NCBI GenBank assembly: GCA_027625915.1
Contig: JANTQA010000057.1
Location: 186,001-250,000 of the forward strand
DNA: 64,000 nucleotides
Direction of reading: 5' to 3'
Origin: Anaeramoeba flamelloides
Lineage: Eukaryota; Metamonada; Anaeramoebidae
A program made the position numbers and the translations under genes. This document shows positions 24,856 through 36,479 of the stretch, in pieces; within the stretch, counting starts at the first letter, position 1; each line of letters starts with the position of its first letter. Below the pieces are notes generated by a model, which ran no database searches, had not been told where the DNA came from, and saw nothing but the letters and a program-made list of their open reading frames with translations.

Positions 24856-25252
24856 AAGATTGGAAATGAATTTTACAACAAAGAATACTGTGAAACTGTG
24901 ATTAAAATAAAAAAAAATAAAAAACTAAAATCATCTTCAATTTCTAAATTATTATTCAAATTTTCAGGGAAATGGATTGTAGACTAGTATGCAAAGTAAC
25001 TGTTAGTGTACCAAAAAGAATTAAACATTTATCTAGTAAAATAGCTCATCAAAATATGATGAAATAGAAAAATATTGGTTTTTATTTTTAAGGGAAAAAC
25101 GCAATCTTATAATACCTTATTAAAGTTGTTTTAATCAAGTGTGACAAAAAATTATTAAAGCACTATGACCCTAACAAGAAATTTATGAAGAAATTAAAAA
25201 TTAATTTTCCTCTCAATAGAGTTCTTTGTAATCTATGAAATAATTTGTTCTA
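24856..25252. other. Upstream region of the Nup43-like gene
   Basis: About 400 bp of AT-rich sequence between the Nup43-like start codon and the inverted-end element. I see no open frame and no recognisable promoter motif. Confidence 0.3.
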
Positions 25253-26992
25253 CATTGGTGTAAATAACCCTTGTGTTGACAACCTTTAACCCGTTACTAA
25301 AATTTAACTCATGCAAAAAAAATGATATGACTGTAGAGATAAAAGAAGCAAATGAATAGGATGAAAACTGTATATAAACTCGAAATAGGTTTATTTAAAT
25401 ACATTCTAAAAAAAGAATCAAGAAGATATTGAAAGATTCAAATATAATTTAATGATAATTTTGTTTAAGCACCTCTCTTCATTAAAAATGTATAGAATGT
25501 AATTTTTTGACAAAAAAAGAAGAGAAAAATTTCATTTTTTGAATTTTTATGCTAAAATCATTTGTATTTTACAAAATTTTAGTAAATTATGATGAAATTT
25601 TTTAAGCGGGTAAGTACATTTTTCATTTTTTGAGTGCCACCATTTATATAAAACTGAATTATTCAAATCATTTCTTTTGCCAAATACATTGATATTTCAT
25701 TAAATACTAGAGTGGAATATATTCTAGTAATAGATATTTTCATACCAACAAAAAAACGCAAATCAAAAAAATGAAAAAAGTGATCAAGAAAAAATAAATA
25801 AAAATCATTTATTACTTGATCTTATCTATAAAATTTTACACAATTACTTATTCTTTATTTGGTTTTATTTTTAATTCTTTATGAAAATAATTTTAATTGG
25901 AAAATTTTTGATAAACAAATTACTTTTTATTTTGAAAGAATTTCCCAAATGAATTTAAAAATCCTATTTTTATTTATTTCATCTAATTCTGGTTTGGGTT
26001 CAGAAAATCAGAGATTTTTTTAATTCTTCTTGAGAATAAGGGTTGATTATCTAAATTCGTTTGAATTTATAATTATTTATTTTCCATTAAAATGAGAACT
26101 CAAAAAAATTCTGAATCTGATTGAAATTTGTTATTGAATTTCTGAATTATTTTGATTTGAATCTTTTGTAACTGTTTTTTGATTCCAAGAATTCAACTCC
26201 TTTATTTTAATTTTTGAAATAGTATTCCTCGTTTTGGCTTCGTTTGAGAAAAATATTTTAAAATTGAATTTTTGAAGCAAATTTGTCACAAAAGGTTTTT
26301 TAAAATAATAATAAATAGTAATAGGGAAAGAAATTCAAGGAAAAAAATAGTTTGTATTCAAGCAAAGTAAGAAGATAAAGAAAACCAATCTTCAAAAATA
26401 GGCTTTTATCGATTTTTTTTTTTTTCATTCTTGATTTCAACAAATTTATTTGGAATGGTGATCTTTTGTGTTTGGTCTTCTAAAAGAAAATATTTGATTC
26501 AAATGCACACCCTTTCGGGTATGTTTTGTTGGTTTACTGTTTGGTTAATTTCGATCATTCGTATAAACACATTTCTAGATCCAAAACTTTATTTAATAAA
26601 ACCAAAAATTGAATCAAAAAAAAATGAAAAAATTAAGATTCAACTCTGAATTACTTTGATTCCATTCACGAATAGACTAGTGGATGGTGTTTTGGTTTCA
26701 AAGTTTCAATATCTGGTGGCACTCAAAAAATATTTTTTCAGTAATGTTAACACAATTAAAAATTTTCAAAATGGTAAAATGTACTTATTTCCTTAAACAT
26801 AAGTATTTAATATTATTTTGCCATTTTGATTGATCAAAGATCTAACATTGCAAGTCAATTTAAATCTGAACCAAGAATAAACATGTTTTTTCCTATCTTC
26901 ATTTACCCAATTCAGTGAAAAAAAAAAACTAGTTGAATTTTTGTAATGGGTTAAAGGTTGTCAACATCAGTTATTTACACCACCGAACATTG
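25253..26992. mobile_element. 1.74-kb element F with terminal inverted repeats
   Basis: The left end (25253-25310, GGTGTAAATAACCC, GTTGACAACCTTTAACCC) and right end (26927-26992) are inverted copies of about 60 bp with few differences. The interior 25970-26790 is about three-quarters identical, by eye, to the reverse complement of 58430-59260. A plus-strand frame at 26431-26649 reads MISTNLFGMVIFCVWSSKRK but has no recognised similarity and is short. No transposase domain is legible, so the superfamily is unknown. It looks like a long-dead DNA transposon. Confidence 0.6.
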
Positions 26993-29681
26993 AAATTGTT
27001 TTTTTTTTTTTTGTTACAGTTAAATACAAAAAAATATTCTCTTATACCCTATTACTAAAAATTTTTATTTATACTATGATACTAATACCCTTCCAAATTT
27101 ATCTCAAAATCTTTGATCAACAAAAAATTCATTTTCTATCTCTAATGTCATTTCTATGAAAGGATTTTATGGAAATATAATAGTGTATTCTAAAAATATT
27201 AATTTTTTCCTAACAATTTTATGGCTTATTTCAAAATGAGAAAAATTTAATCATTCCATATTTGTCTTTTAAGTTTTATAATTTTATCTTGTGTGATTTG
27301 AAGAGTTTTACTCTATATTTTCAATATATTTGTATTGCATTTTTTAAGTTGTTGGGTATTCTATATCTTTAGATTTTTATTTTCAGAAGGGGATATTTTG
27401 TTATGTTATCAAAAAAATTATTTACGCATTTTCTCTTTGAATTGAAAATATATTTAAAGATTATCATTAATTCCTATTAACAATTTTTCTATTTATAAAT
27501 ACTTTTTATAACTTTTCATATCGAAACCTTATGAGGTTTTTATTTCGTTTTAATATTTTATTTTACTAGTTTACATATGCAAGTTTTACCAAACTTTTCA
27601 AATGATATTGATAATATTTTTCCATATAATATAACACCCATACTTAAAATTTTCATTTTTATCTAACTTAAATTTACTTTGTAAAAATGATTAACTTAAT
27701 ATTGATAATAATAATATATACCCATAAAATATATTTTTTATTTTAATGGAAATAAACTAATTTTAAAAATGCTATTTTGTTATTATTTTAATTGGAAACT
27801 CAATTTAAAATAGTTTGAGTTGAATACTAAAAAATATTTTATTTCTTATATATTTTGTATTTAATTGGTTTGACACTAATAGTTTAAAACTTATTTGAAT
27901 AAAAAGGGTATTTATTTTTTTAAAAAATATAAAATTTTTATTTGAAAATGATAAAATAAATAATTGATAAAAGTGCAAAATCTAAAATAAATTTGAACCC
28001 TAAATATTTTACGATAAAACTACCTTTGCCGTTGAAATATTTGTGAAATAATTGGGTTATTAGGTAAAGTTTGTAAATTTTTTAATTTTGTGAATATTAC
28101 AACTTCATAAAAATTGTCGATCTTGTTTATATGATTAAAATAATAAAAATGGTAATTTATAATACATATTTTTTGATTTTATTTAATTGGTTTTTTTTTA
28201 TATTTAATAATAATCATCTTTTGGGTCACATTCCTCAATCCAAGTTATAAAAAAATAAAATTTAATTATTCAAATGTTTTTGAAAGTCAAAAATTTAAAG
28301 AATACACCGTAACCTGTTTTCAATTTTTCAACAAATAGAATAATGACGGGTATTTTGATTCCTATGTTTTAATATTTAGATAATCAAAAAGATTTTTAAA
28401 TTTTTTTTTTAAATTTCCATTTTTGAAAAAATAATAACTCAACTATCAAAACATTTTTTGGTTAGAATATTTTGTAGATCAATTAATTTTACCAATTTTC
28501 TTAATATTTAAACCCAATAAAGGGATTTCTTCAATATAAAAGCAAAAAAAATCGAAAATAAAGTACAAATTTACAGACATTGATTTGTATTTATCAGTAT
28601 TTTAATTCAATGGAAAAATTGATTTTTCAGCAATTTTTACATTTGTGATTTTTTAAAATGAAATATGTACCAACATTTGTAAAAAGTGTTTTTTTCTATA
28701 AAAAACATTTTCCATTATCACAATAAGAAGCTGTTTTTTAGTCTGCCCATTCTAGTAAAAAAGTACATATAATTTACATTTTGACTATAATTATTAGATT
28801 CAAAACAAAAAAAATAGACAAAAGAAAAGAATAAATAACTACAGAAAAGGACTATTTTATAATTTACAAAATGGATATTTCGTTTTTTCATTTAAAAAGA
28901 AAAAGTCTAACGAGTATTTCAGATAAATTTTTAAGAAAAAAAAAAAAATAACGTAACTGGGGGTGGCATTGAAATTTCACAAAAAGTTGGTTTAAATATG
29001 ATAAAATACCATTTTACATTGAAACAAAAAATATATTGTATTGTACATATATCTTTTGTGTTTTTTTAGTAAATCGCATTAGTTACAATTTTTTTTTTTT
29101 GAATTGGAAAAAGTTTACATGAATGTGAAGACGTATCTCATTAATTTGGTTTCTGAAACCCTTTGGTTGAAATTCAAGCAACAGGAACAACAATATAAAT
29201 TGAAATTTTTCATTTGTTCGTTTCAAATTGGTTATTATTCTAATTAAAAAAAAATCAAAGTTAAAAAAAAAGCTCTGTAAAAAGGGAGATTTTTGTACTT
29301 CTGAGATACAATGCAATTGGGTTATGGGGTGTTCTTTTGTTTTCATTTTTTGGGGAATATTACCAATTTAAAATTGGCCCATTATCACCAAAATCGTCAT
29401 TTTGAAGAGATCTCAAGTTTTTTCGCTGAATCTCGATTAAACTTTATTTAATAATTGGAAATGATAGCAATTCTCAAAGTGGGGATATTGGGTTCAAAAA
29501 AAATCTAATTTAGTCTTGAAAAGGATTGTAAATTGTTGTTTTTTTTTATTTTGAAATTTTGTTTTTGATTAATTATAAATAATAAAAGAGAAAGAAAAAG
29601 AAATAATTCTTGTTATATTGGTTTCAGGCATTTTTTTTTTTTTTCCTCGTGTTAATTGTGAAGTGTTTATTGGGTTTTTAT
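26993..29681. other. Gene-poor AT-rich DNA
   Basis: About 2.7 kb without a supported gene. The stretch 27000-28600 is among the most AT-rich of the window. A minus-strand open frame at 29083-29346 (87 codons, MKTKEHPITQLHCISEVQKS) has mixed composition, but its second half is F/L/K-rich and no splice partner or family was seen, so I do not call it. Confidence 0.35.
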
Positions 29682-30347
29682 TTAAGAATTTAAAATTTTA
29701 TTTAAAAGTGAAAAAGTGATCGGACAGTTTATGTTATTTTGTTTTTCTTGTTTTAATTGTTCTTGTAATTGGATTTGGAATTTCAGTTGTAATTCAATTA
29801 TTTGTTTTTTTAATTGTTTGTTTTGGTCTTGAATTAAGGAATCTTTTTTTTTCATATTGGAAATTTCGTTCTCAAGTAGCACATTTTTTTTTTGTTCTTT
29901 TTTAATTTGATCATTCAAATTATCGAGTTGAATAATCGATCCCTCTTTTGTTGAAAACTGATTGCTCTTCTTTCTTTTTCTTGAAACGTTGTTTGTGATG
30001 GCACTTATGTTTGGTGTTGTGTTTGTTTTTGTTTTTGGGGTGGTTTTTGTGTTTATTTTATTATTCACTTTTATGTTTGGGTTTTTATTTCTTGTTGAAT
30101 TGTTTTTCTTCAATACCGTTTTTTCAGATGTCTTCTTTTTTTCTAAATGACTCAAGTCGATCCCAAATTGATTTGAAAGGAGATGTAAACGGAATTTCAA
30201 ATTACACAATTCTTGTAAAATATGGTTTTGAAAACATTTTTTTTGTTGATTTGATCTATCCGTTAAAGTATTTTTTTTTTTTTCGAAAGGAAAGATTTGT
30301 GAGAATTTTGTTTTGTTTGGGTTTCCAAGTTCTAATTTTGTACACAT
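29682..30347 (-). CDS. Small coiled-coil protein, unknown function
   Basis: A 221-residue open frame on the minus strand. I do not recognise a family. The N-terminal third has mixed composition with an amphipathic stretch (LQELCNLKFRLHLLSNQFGI, about residues 46-65). A basic, Thr/Asn/Lys-rich linker follows (about 70-125; KTTPKTKTNTTPN). From about 140 to 205 there is a heptad-rich coiled coil (LDNLNDQIKKEQKKNVLLEN, then KKQIIELQLKFQIQLQEQL). It superficially resembles bZIP or spindle proteins in order (basic then coil) but lacks a bZIP basic signature. The annotated ATG is the first in the open frame; a TTAG just inside it could be an acceptor, so an upstream exon is possible. The neighbours give no functional hint. 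Confidence 0.6.
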   Translation of the reverse strand: MCTKLELGNPNKTKFSQIFPFEKKKNTLTDRSNQQKKCFQNHILQELCNLKFRLHLLSNQFGIDLSHLEKKKTSEKTVLKKNNSTRNKNPNIKVNNKINTKTTPKTKTNTTPNISAITNNVSRKRKKSNQFSTKEGSIIQLDNLNDQIKKEQKKNVLLENEISNMKKKDSLIQDQNKQLKKQIIELQLKFQIQLQEQLKQEKQNNINCPITFSLLNKILNS

Positions 30348-31893
30348 ATTTCGGAATGTTTAAATAGTTTTTTTTTTTTTTTATTGTTGGTTCTTTGAAA
30401 TCGCTGGTAGCTTCTTTTATCTAAAACAAATTTTTCGTTTTTTTTTTAAAAATAACAAAAAATGATTATATTTTTTTTTGTATAATCTATAACTCTCCTG
30501 TATTTTCCCTCATGAGTTCGATGAGGAGTCAAAAAGAATTTCAACAAAATATAAAGCACCCATTACCTAAAATAAATCTTCTAGTAATTTTAAGAACAAA
30601 TTCACAATTTATATACTAAAGATGGAAATTGAAAAATTAAGTAAGAAAACTGATTACTTCAATATCTGTCTTATCTTTTAAAGTTATTTCTGAAATTAAT
30701 TATTGTTTTTTTAAATGTTTTGATTTATTTTTTTCTTTTTAAATAAACTCAAAATTTAACTATTTTTTTCAAAAAAAGCAGGAAGAAAAGTTTATCCTAA
30801 TATTACAAATAAAATGTGTTTTTTTTTGTTATAGAAGACCTATACCTCAACCGATCAAAGAAACTGATAATAAACCCTAAAAAAATATGTTATTGGTTTC
30901 TTAAAGTTCTAATATTTAAATAGAAATTCTTAAAAATGAAGGATCAAATTGGAAAATTTATCTCAAAAAAATAGAGTTAATTGCTGTTGTCATTTTTACA
31001 ACCATAAAAAAAACAAAAAATTAGAAAAAATTGAGAATACAAAAAAAATTTTCAACTAATCGCATTCATAATTTAAATTTAACAGAAAATATCATAAAGT
31101 ATACTTTCAAAATTGATTTGGACTAATGTATACTATTGGGTAGTAAATTGGATGTTGCTTGAGAACAAGCAGAAAAAAAAACACAGATTATATTTTGAAA
31201 TACCGATTATAGTCGTTTTATACGCATTATTTTGATCACAGTAAATTTCTAAATTATTTCAAAAAGAAACTCTTGGGTTCTAAAAGAATGAAATTTTATT
31301 CTATATCGACAACGCTTTCAAAAAATACACATACGGAAATAAAACCACTGGTTTTTTGAAATTAGTTAGTTTAAAAAAATATACTTATTTTCAAAAAATA
31401 TAATACTTATTTTAAACTTAAAAAAAAATCATTTTAATATTTTGGACTTGATCTTCAAAATAATCTATTCTTTTTACTTATAAACAAAATCTACACAAAA
31501 TTGCCCAACCATAGAAAAAATATGTTTCTCAAATTACTCTTCAAAATCTTTAAAATTTTACTTATTTCCTAAACAGAATACTTGTTAATTTGATTATTTC
31601 AAAAAAATTAATAAAAGAAACTTAAATATTTCAGGAAGTTGATAAGAATCCATTTATTAAAAGTATAAATAAAGTATATCTTTATTTATAAATTTTTTAA
31701 ATATTTTCAAACAAATAAAACAATTTTAAATAAATTTTTCTAATAAAAAATTAATACAGTATGAATATTATCAAATAACATTTTAAAATATTCACAATTA
31801 GTTGCTTATATTCTGAAAACTGATTAATTCACATTTATTTACAAAATATGAAATTGGGTACAATTCTTTTTAAATAAATTAAATTTACGTATA
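30348..31893. other. AT-rich DNA with a fragment of repeat family K
   Basis: No gene is supported. From about 30885 to 31260 the sequence resembles 37140-37510 in the same orientation: TTGGTTTCTTAAAGTTCT, then AAAATATCATA, ATTGATTT, GGTATACTAT-like words, GATGCTG/GATGTTG and CGTTTTAT. This stretch therefore probably holds a worn copy of the repeat arm and flank seen at 37138. Confidence 0.4.
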
Positions 31894-32090
31894 CAGTCAG
31901 TTTCACTTTTAAGAGACAAACTGCTACGAAATTTAAGGCACAAATAAAAATCTCAAATTAATGCACAAAATTCAAATTCTAGTAAAAATAAATTGTAAAA
32001 TAAAAAATTATAAGTTTTGTGCCTTAATATGAGATTTTTTTGTGTCTTAAATTTCGTTGAAAGTTTGTGTTTTAAAAGTGGAACTGACTG
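31894..32090. mobile_element. 197-bp MITE, copy with TA target duplication
   Basis: It starts CAGTCAGTTTCACTTTTAAG, ends with the inverted counterpart (TTTTAAAAGTGGAACTGACTG), and is flanked by TA on both sides (31892-31893 and 32091-32092). The terminal inverted repeats extend about 50 bp (ACAAACT..CTACGAAATTTAAGGCACAA). TA duplication and a CAGT start fit Tc1/mariner-mobilised MITEs. Confidence 0.8.
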
Positions 32091-32504
32091 TATTACCAAA
32101 ATAAATTTAATATTAAATAATGGTTTTTTTTTTCAAATTTTATTCATTTTTATTGTTGTATTTTTGAAATCTAAGCTATTCCAATTATTTGTGTGTTTAA
32201 AAGCAAACTATACATGATTGAAATTTTTGAAAAAGTTTTTTTTCATTTTATTATTACTTTTACACCATAATCATTTCGTAAAAAAAAAAAAACAGTGGGA
32301 AGAAAAATTAACATGATTTTTAATAGAAACATTTATCGAAGCTGAAAATGTAAAGTAATTTAAATAAAAAGAAGAAGAAAAGTAAAGACAAAAGGTCACG
32401 ATTTTTATATTATTATGTTATGTTAAATCAATATAAAAAAATGGAGATACCTATTAATATTTATATCCAATTCAACCCTTTTCTTGATCTGAAAAAAGTT
32501 CCAT

Positions 32505-34348
32505 GCAAGAGTAAATATGGAATTTTGTAAAAAAATAGAGTTTTTACAATATTTAAGAGAAATAAAGAGTTCCATGCAATTATCAACAATTTATGATTTG
32601 TAAAAGAAACATTAGTTTTTATTTTTGATAAGAAAGGGGGTTTCAATATGAAATTGTTTGGAAAATATCAATACTTTCTATGGAAAATGATTTTTTTTTT
32701 TTAAAAAATTGAAAGATTGGGATTCACTAAACAATTTTTTGATTAAAATTATTATTATACTATTAAAGTACTCAGATAATATATTTATTATTGCTCAGAT
32801 TTGGATAAATTTATGGACAGGTTGATTTATCTTAAGGGGCTAGTCTCTATTTTTTTTTTTTTTTTTTTTCCAATTTCTAAATAAATATTCCTTATCTCGA
32901 AATATAATTAATATTGAAAACATATAGGATTTTTCAAATCTTAGTAATTGGCCAAAAAATTTTCTCAATCTCAATTAAATTTGGTTAAAAAAATTTAATA
33001 GCTATTTATTTTTTTTTAAACGTAAACTTTTTCTTTGAGAAAATTTAAGTAAATAATTTTAGATAACTACAGATAAGAAAGAGATTAGATCTCTTAAAAG
33101 TTTAGGATAGCATTGTAGTTGTTGTAGAAAGATTTTGAGAATTACATGTATTATTAGGCAAAGTTTGGGAATTTTCTGATCTTCTTATTTCCAATTCTAA
33201 CAAAGTAAATGAAGAAGTATTTTACCAATAATTGTGTCTTTAAATCTGATATTTAAAGTTATTTAACAGTACTTTGAAATTTTTATTTACAACGTTGTTT
33301 AATCGATAACACTGAGATTTGCCAATGTCTCAATTTAAACCCAGTTGAACACATATTTTGGTCCAAGGAACCAAAATACTTGTTCAATAAAAACTAAAAA
33401 AAAAGTGCTTGATCATTTGGGGAAAGTTTGGAAAAAGAATAAATTCCATTTCTTTATTGAAAATAATGTCTATTTACAAACTTTGTTTTTTTCTCTTTTC
33501 CAAAAAAAAGTAATATCATTTTTTAAAAAAAAAAATTTGTTTGTTCTCTTTTTTCTTCGAAAAAAGGAGAGAAAAGACCATTTTTAAGAGGTTTTTGAAA
33601 GGGGAAAAAAATAAAAGATAATTTATAGAAAAAAAAAGAAAAAAAAAACATTTTTTTTTACTATGTCAAGTTAAGAAATTTTTAAGTACTGTTCAAAATA
33701 CTTCATAATCAAGAACACCAAGAGATGTATGCAGATTTTTAAGTTTGATCGTTTTCGAGAATTGGCTGACAAACGGAAAATAAAAGCGGAGATAGATCTC
33801 TTGAATGGATGAACGATCGAGTTTATCTCTAGAAAATTTAAACCAAGTTTTGTCACCGACGATGAAAATTCAAAATTTAACTTCAATCTTTTCACTAAAT
33901 ACATTGAGAGAATGAGATCCTTTGAAGAATAGGTTCTTCAAAGTACCATCAAAAATAACAAATTACTTGTTTCAGTTAAATTTATTTGTTTGTTTGTTGT
34001 TTTGACGAGTTAGATCCAGAGTTCCAAAAATAAATAGCATCTCATATTGTTTCATTTGTTCAACAATCACCTTTTATAATTCTTCGTTTTGGTTCTCCTT
34101 CCAGACTCAAAATAATGAGATTGTTCTAGTGCTAAGATGATATTAATCGTCGTTATTCGAACTCCTCAATATCATCTTATGTCACTTCGAACAATCTCAT
34201 TTTTTTCGTTCTTCCAGGCCAAACTCAGATTATAACAAGGAGATTGTTTCCAAATCAAAACAATAAACACAGAGATTAGTCCCTTAAAAAAATGAAAAAA
34301 CTCAATTTTTTACAACATTTCATATTTATACTTGTGTAATTGCAGGAA
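32505..34348. repeat. Outer inverted arms of element J around element E
   Basis: Arms at 32505-32555 (CATGCAAGAGTAAATATGGA, then TTGTAAAAAAATAGAGTTTTT) and 34295-34348 are inverted relative to each other and resemble the arms at 22655-23012. The simplest reading is that element E (32832-34286) inserted into an older J-type foldback. Confidence 0.4.
32832..34286 (+). mobile_element. Decayed Tc1/mariner-like element E, copy 2 (about 1.45 kb)
   Basis: Left terminus TTAAGGGGCTAGTCTCTA, right terminus AGAGATTAGTCCCTTAA. The TTAA at both ends may be a TTAA or a TA duplication. On the plus strand near 33330-33440 it reads 'NLNPVEHIFWSKEPKYLF' with one frame change, then LDHLGKVWKKNKF, the DLNPIE-type C-terminal block. 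A phrase FVTDDENSKFNFN near 33850 resembles the acidic 'FtDEk.f' block of the family but lies downstream rather than upstream of the first block, so it may be chance or part of a second or rearranged copy. The element is the inverted relative of 21168-22420. Confidence 0.5.
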
Positions 34349-34885
34349 ATATTAATTTACTAGGTTAACCAAAGAAATAATTTCATAAAAATACAGTATT
34401 ATATAATTATTACTGTATTGAATCCCTTATTTTATCATAAATTTTTTTTTTTTTTGACTTTTTCAAAAATGATCTTACATTTCATTTTCAGGTTTGTGTA
34501 ATTCTTGTGGTATTTGTTATTTGCTTAAATTCTACATTTATTAAACAAAGTTCACAATTTTCCCTCGTTTTTTTTTTTGTTGTGTTAGCTGGTTTACTTG
34601 TTAAGAATTTAACAAAATAATAGGTAAGAATATCAGTATTTTGAGAAACTGGATTTGCTGATATCCCAATGAATAGAATGGGATTTATAACAAAACTGAA
34701 AAAGAAAATAACAGTTTGTATAAAATTAACAGATCTTTGAGTGTTTTGTGAAAACTTTATTTGGGCATAAAGGAAAAAAAAAAAAATAAAAAAAAAAATA
34801 TTTGTCTATGTTGTTAACACAAACCATTTCGACCAAAAAAGGTATTTTTTTATTGTTTTTTAAGAATTTTAGCTTGTGTTTTGAA
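34349..34885. other. Spacer downstream of Skp1
   Basis: About 540 bp. The minus-strand open frame at 34726-34953 overlaps the last Skp1 exon in another frame and is a shadow. No other feature was seen. Confidence 0.35.
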
Positions 34886-35716
34886 TTATTTCTCATCCAA
34901 ACACCAAGCGTTTTCTTTTCTAATTTCTTCTTCTTCTTCCTTTGTGAAATCATTTTTGATTTTGAATCTCTTTCGAATTTCTTCTGGTGATCTACACTCC
35001 TTGATCAAATTAGCAACAGTTTTACAACACACGTCAAGTAGTGGTTTTATATCCAAATAATTCGCTGCCTAATAGTATTAAGTATGATAAAACAAACAAG
35101 AAAAAAAAATTGAAAATTAAAAAGAAAAACAAACAACAAAAGAAATAAAAAAAAATGTTTACGAGAATAAGCTCAAAAAGAATCGGCTGCTCAACATTAC
35201 AAAAAGTTTGATCCCATGGCTCAATATCATCAGTCCTTCTTTCGTACTCATTTTCGTTTTCATTTAGATTCTTTGGCGATGGATGGTTATAGTGATGCTC
35301 ACAATAATGAATCACCCTTTCCAAGATCTCCCCTTTGACATTTTCAATGGGGATTGCTGTGTTTTCATCTTCAATGGCTTTTGGAATTGAAAAAATTACA
35401 AAGACAATTTATAGGTGTCGTAGAAAACAAAGTTGTGAGAAACGATTTTTGTTTTTCTTTTTTTTTTTTCTGTTTCAGTTTCAGTTTTAGTTTTGATTTC
35501 AATTTCGGCTTCGGGTTTTATTTCTGGTTTTATACCAAAGAGTATGTTTGAGAGAAATAAAAATAAAACAAAAAAAAAAAGAATAAGATAATTTCGTTAG
35601 TATTAATTACCTTCAAGAAGATTTTTGATTGTTTGTGACATTGCGGCAACTTCTCTATCCACCTCAAATTCTTGGCTGTCAGATGAAACAAGCTTAATTT
35701 TTCCTAATTCTGTCAT
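34886..35716 (-). CDS. skp1: Skp1, SCF ubiquitin ligase adaptor
   Basis: Three exons, 35716-35611, 35377-35163 and 35068-34886, join in frame to 167 residues, close to the usual length of about 160. The N-terminal BTB/POZ half begins [20 protein letters not shown] and [15 protein letters not shown]. Exon 2 has [20 protein letters not shown], the charged loop, [13 protein letters not shown] and ILFELIL. Exon 3 has [20 protein letters not shown], then [20 protein letters not shown] and ends [11 protein letters not shown], the conserved Skp1 C-terminus that contacts F-box proteins. The introns are 233 and 94 bp with GT-AG ends (GTAATT...AAAAG; GTAAAC...TATTAG). Skp1 bridges Cul1 and F-box substrate receptors. 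The loop between the two halves is Asn/Glu-rich. The start is chosen at MTELGKIKL because it matches the family start; the in-frame upstream extension is low-complexity. The identification is secure. Confidence 0.95.
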
Positions 35717-36109
35717 ATTTGAAAATTTATGAAAGTGTGTTGTGATTGGGATAAAAGAATGAAATAAAACAAAAAGAATAAAAAATGAAAGCAAATTTTA
35801 AAATGAAAGGTTCTCTTCAAGATATTTCAACTCTAATTTAAAAACACTTTCGAAAATTAAGTTTTGTAGTCACACTGATCAAAAAAACATGTTTACAGTG
35901 CATAAAGGCTGTGTTTCGAAAATAAAAAACTTTCTGTTATTTCTTCTTGTTCCAATTCACTACTCAGAAGATTAATTACAAGAGCATATTTAAACCCCAA
36001 ATCAATTTTGAAAATAACTCTGGATATATTACCCTCTGGGAGTAATAATTGAAACAGGTTAAAAAAATTCAACACGGTTTTTAAGTTGGAACCTTAATAG
36101 AACCTGATA
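35717..36109. other. Skp1 upstream region
   Basis: No open frame of coding character. The minus-strand frame 35893-36075 is short and has no start context or similarity. Confidence 0.3.
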
Positions 36110-36460
36110 ATTGAAAAGTAAAATTAAAATTAATCAAAAGAAGAAATAAATCAACTTTAAACAATAATTCATTATATTGAACCAAAAGTCCAATTTAAAT
36201 CTCCTTGATTATCAAATCTTACAATTGGTTTTATGGATCTTTAAAAGAGTCAATTCTTCCAGCAAATTTTCAATCATAGATCAACCAAGGAATAACCCAA
36301 TACCAAAAGAAAGTATTATCAAAATTGTTATGTGTTGAATCCATCATTTTGTGTTTTATTTATTTATTTTTTCTTTTATTAATTGATCCTATTTTAAATT
36401 TCCAATAAGGCTTCTATTAATGTTTCAGGTTCTCAATTAAAAATAACTTTGAACTTTTTT
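36110..36460. repeat. Dispersed repeat family L, copy 1
   Basis: It is roughly repeated in the same orientation at 37590-37935 (AATCAA..AAAAGAAGAAATAA, AATTCATTATATTGAA, then CATTTTGT..TTTATTTTTTCT, AATTGA and AAATTTCCAAT). Parts of it match the reverse complement of 59290-59430 and, less well, 43910-44110 (TTCTTGGATTGATTTGAATT, AAAATTTGTTG). No coding capacity was seen. Confidence 0.45.
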
Positions 36461-36479
36461 TATTTGTTGAACTTTTTTC

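Noticed and set aside
29962-30367. Plus-strand V/F-rich frames looking like transmembrane segments
   Set aside because: Antisense of the coiled-coil gene; the TKT/TPK linker reads as VFVFG on the other strand.
34726-35324. Minus-strand frames treated as separate proteins
   Set aside because: They are Skp1 exons read into introns or, at 34726-34953, the wrong frame over Skp1 exon 3.
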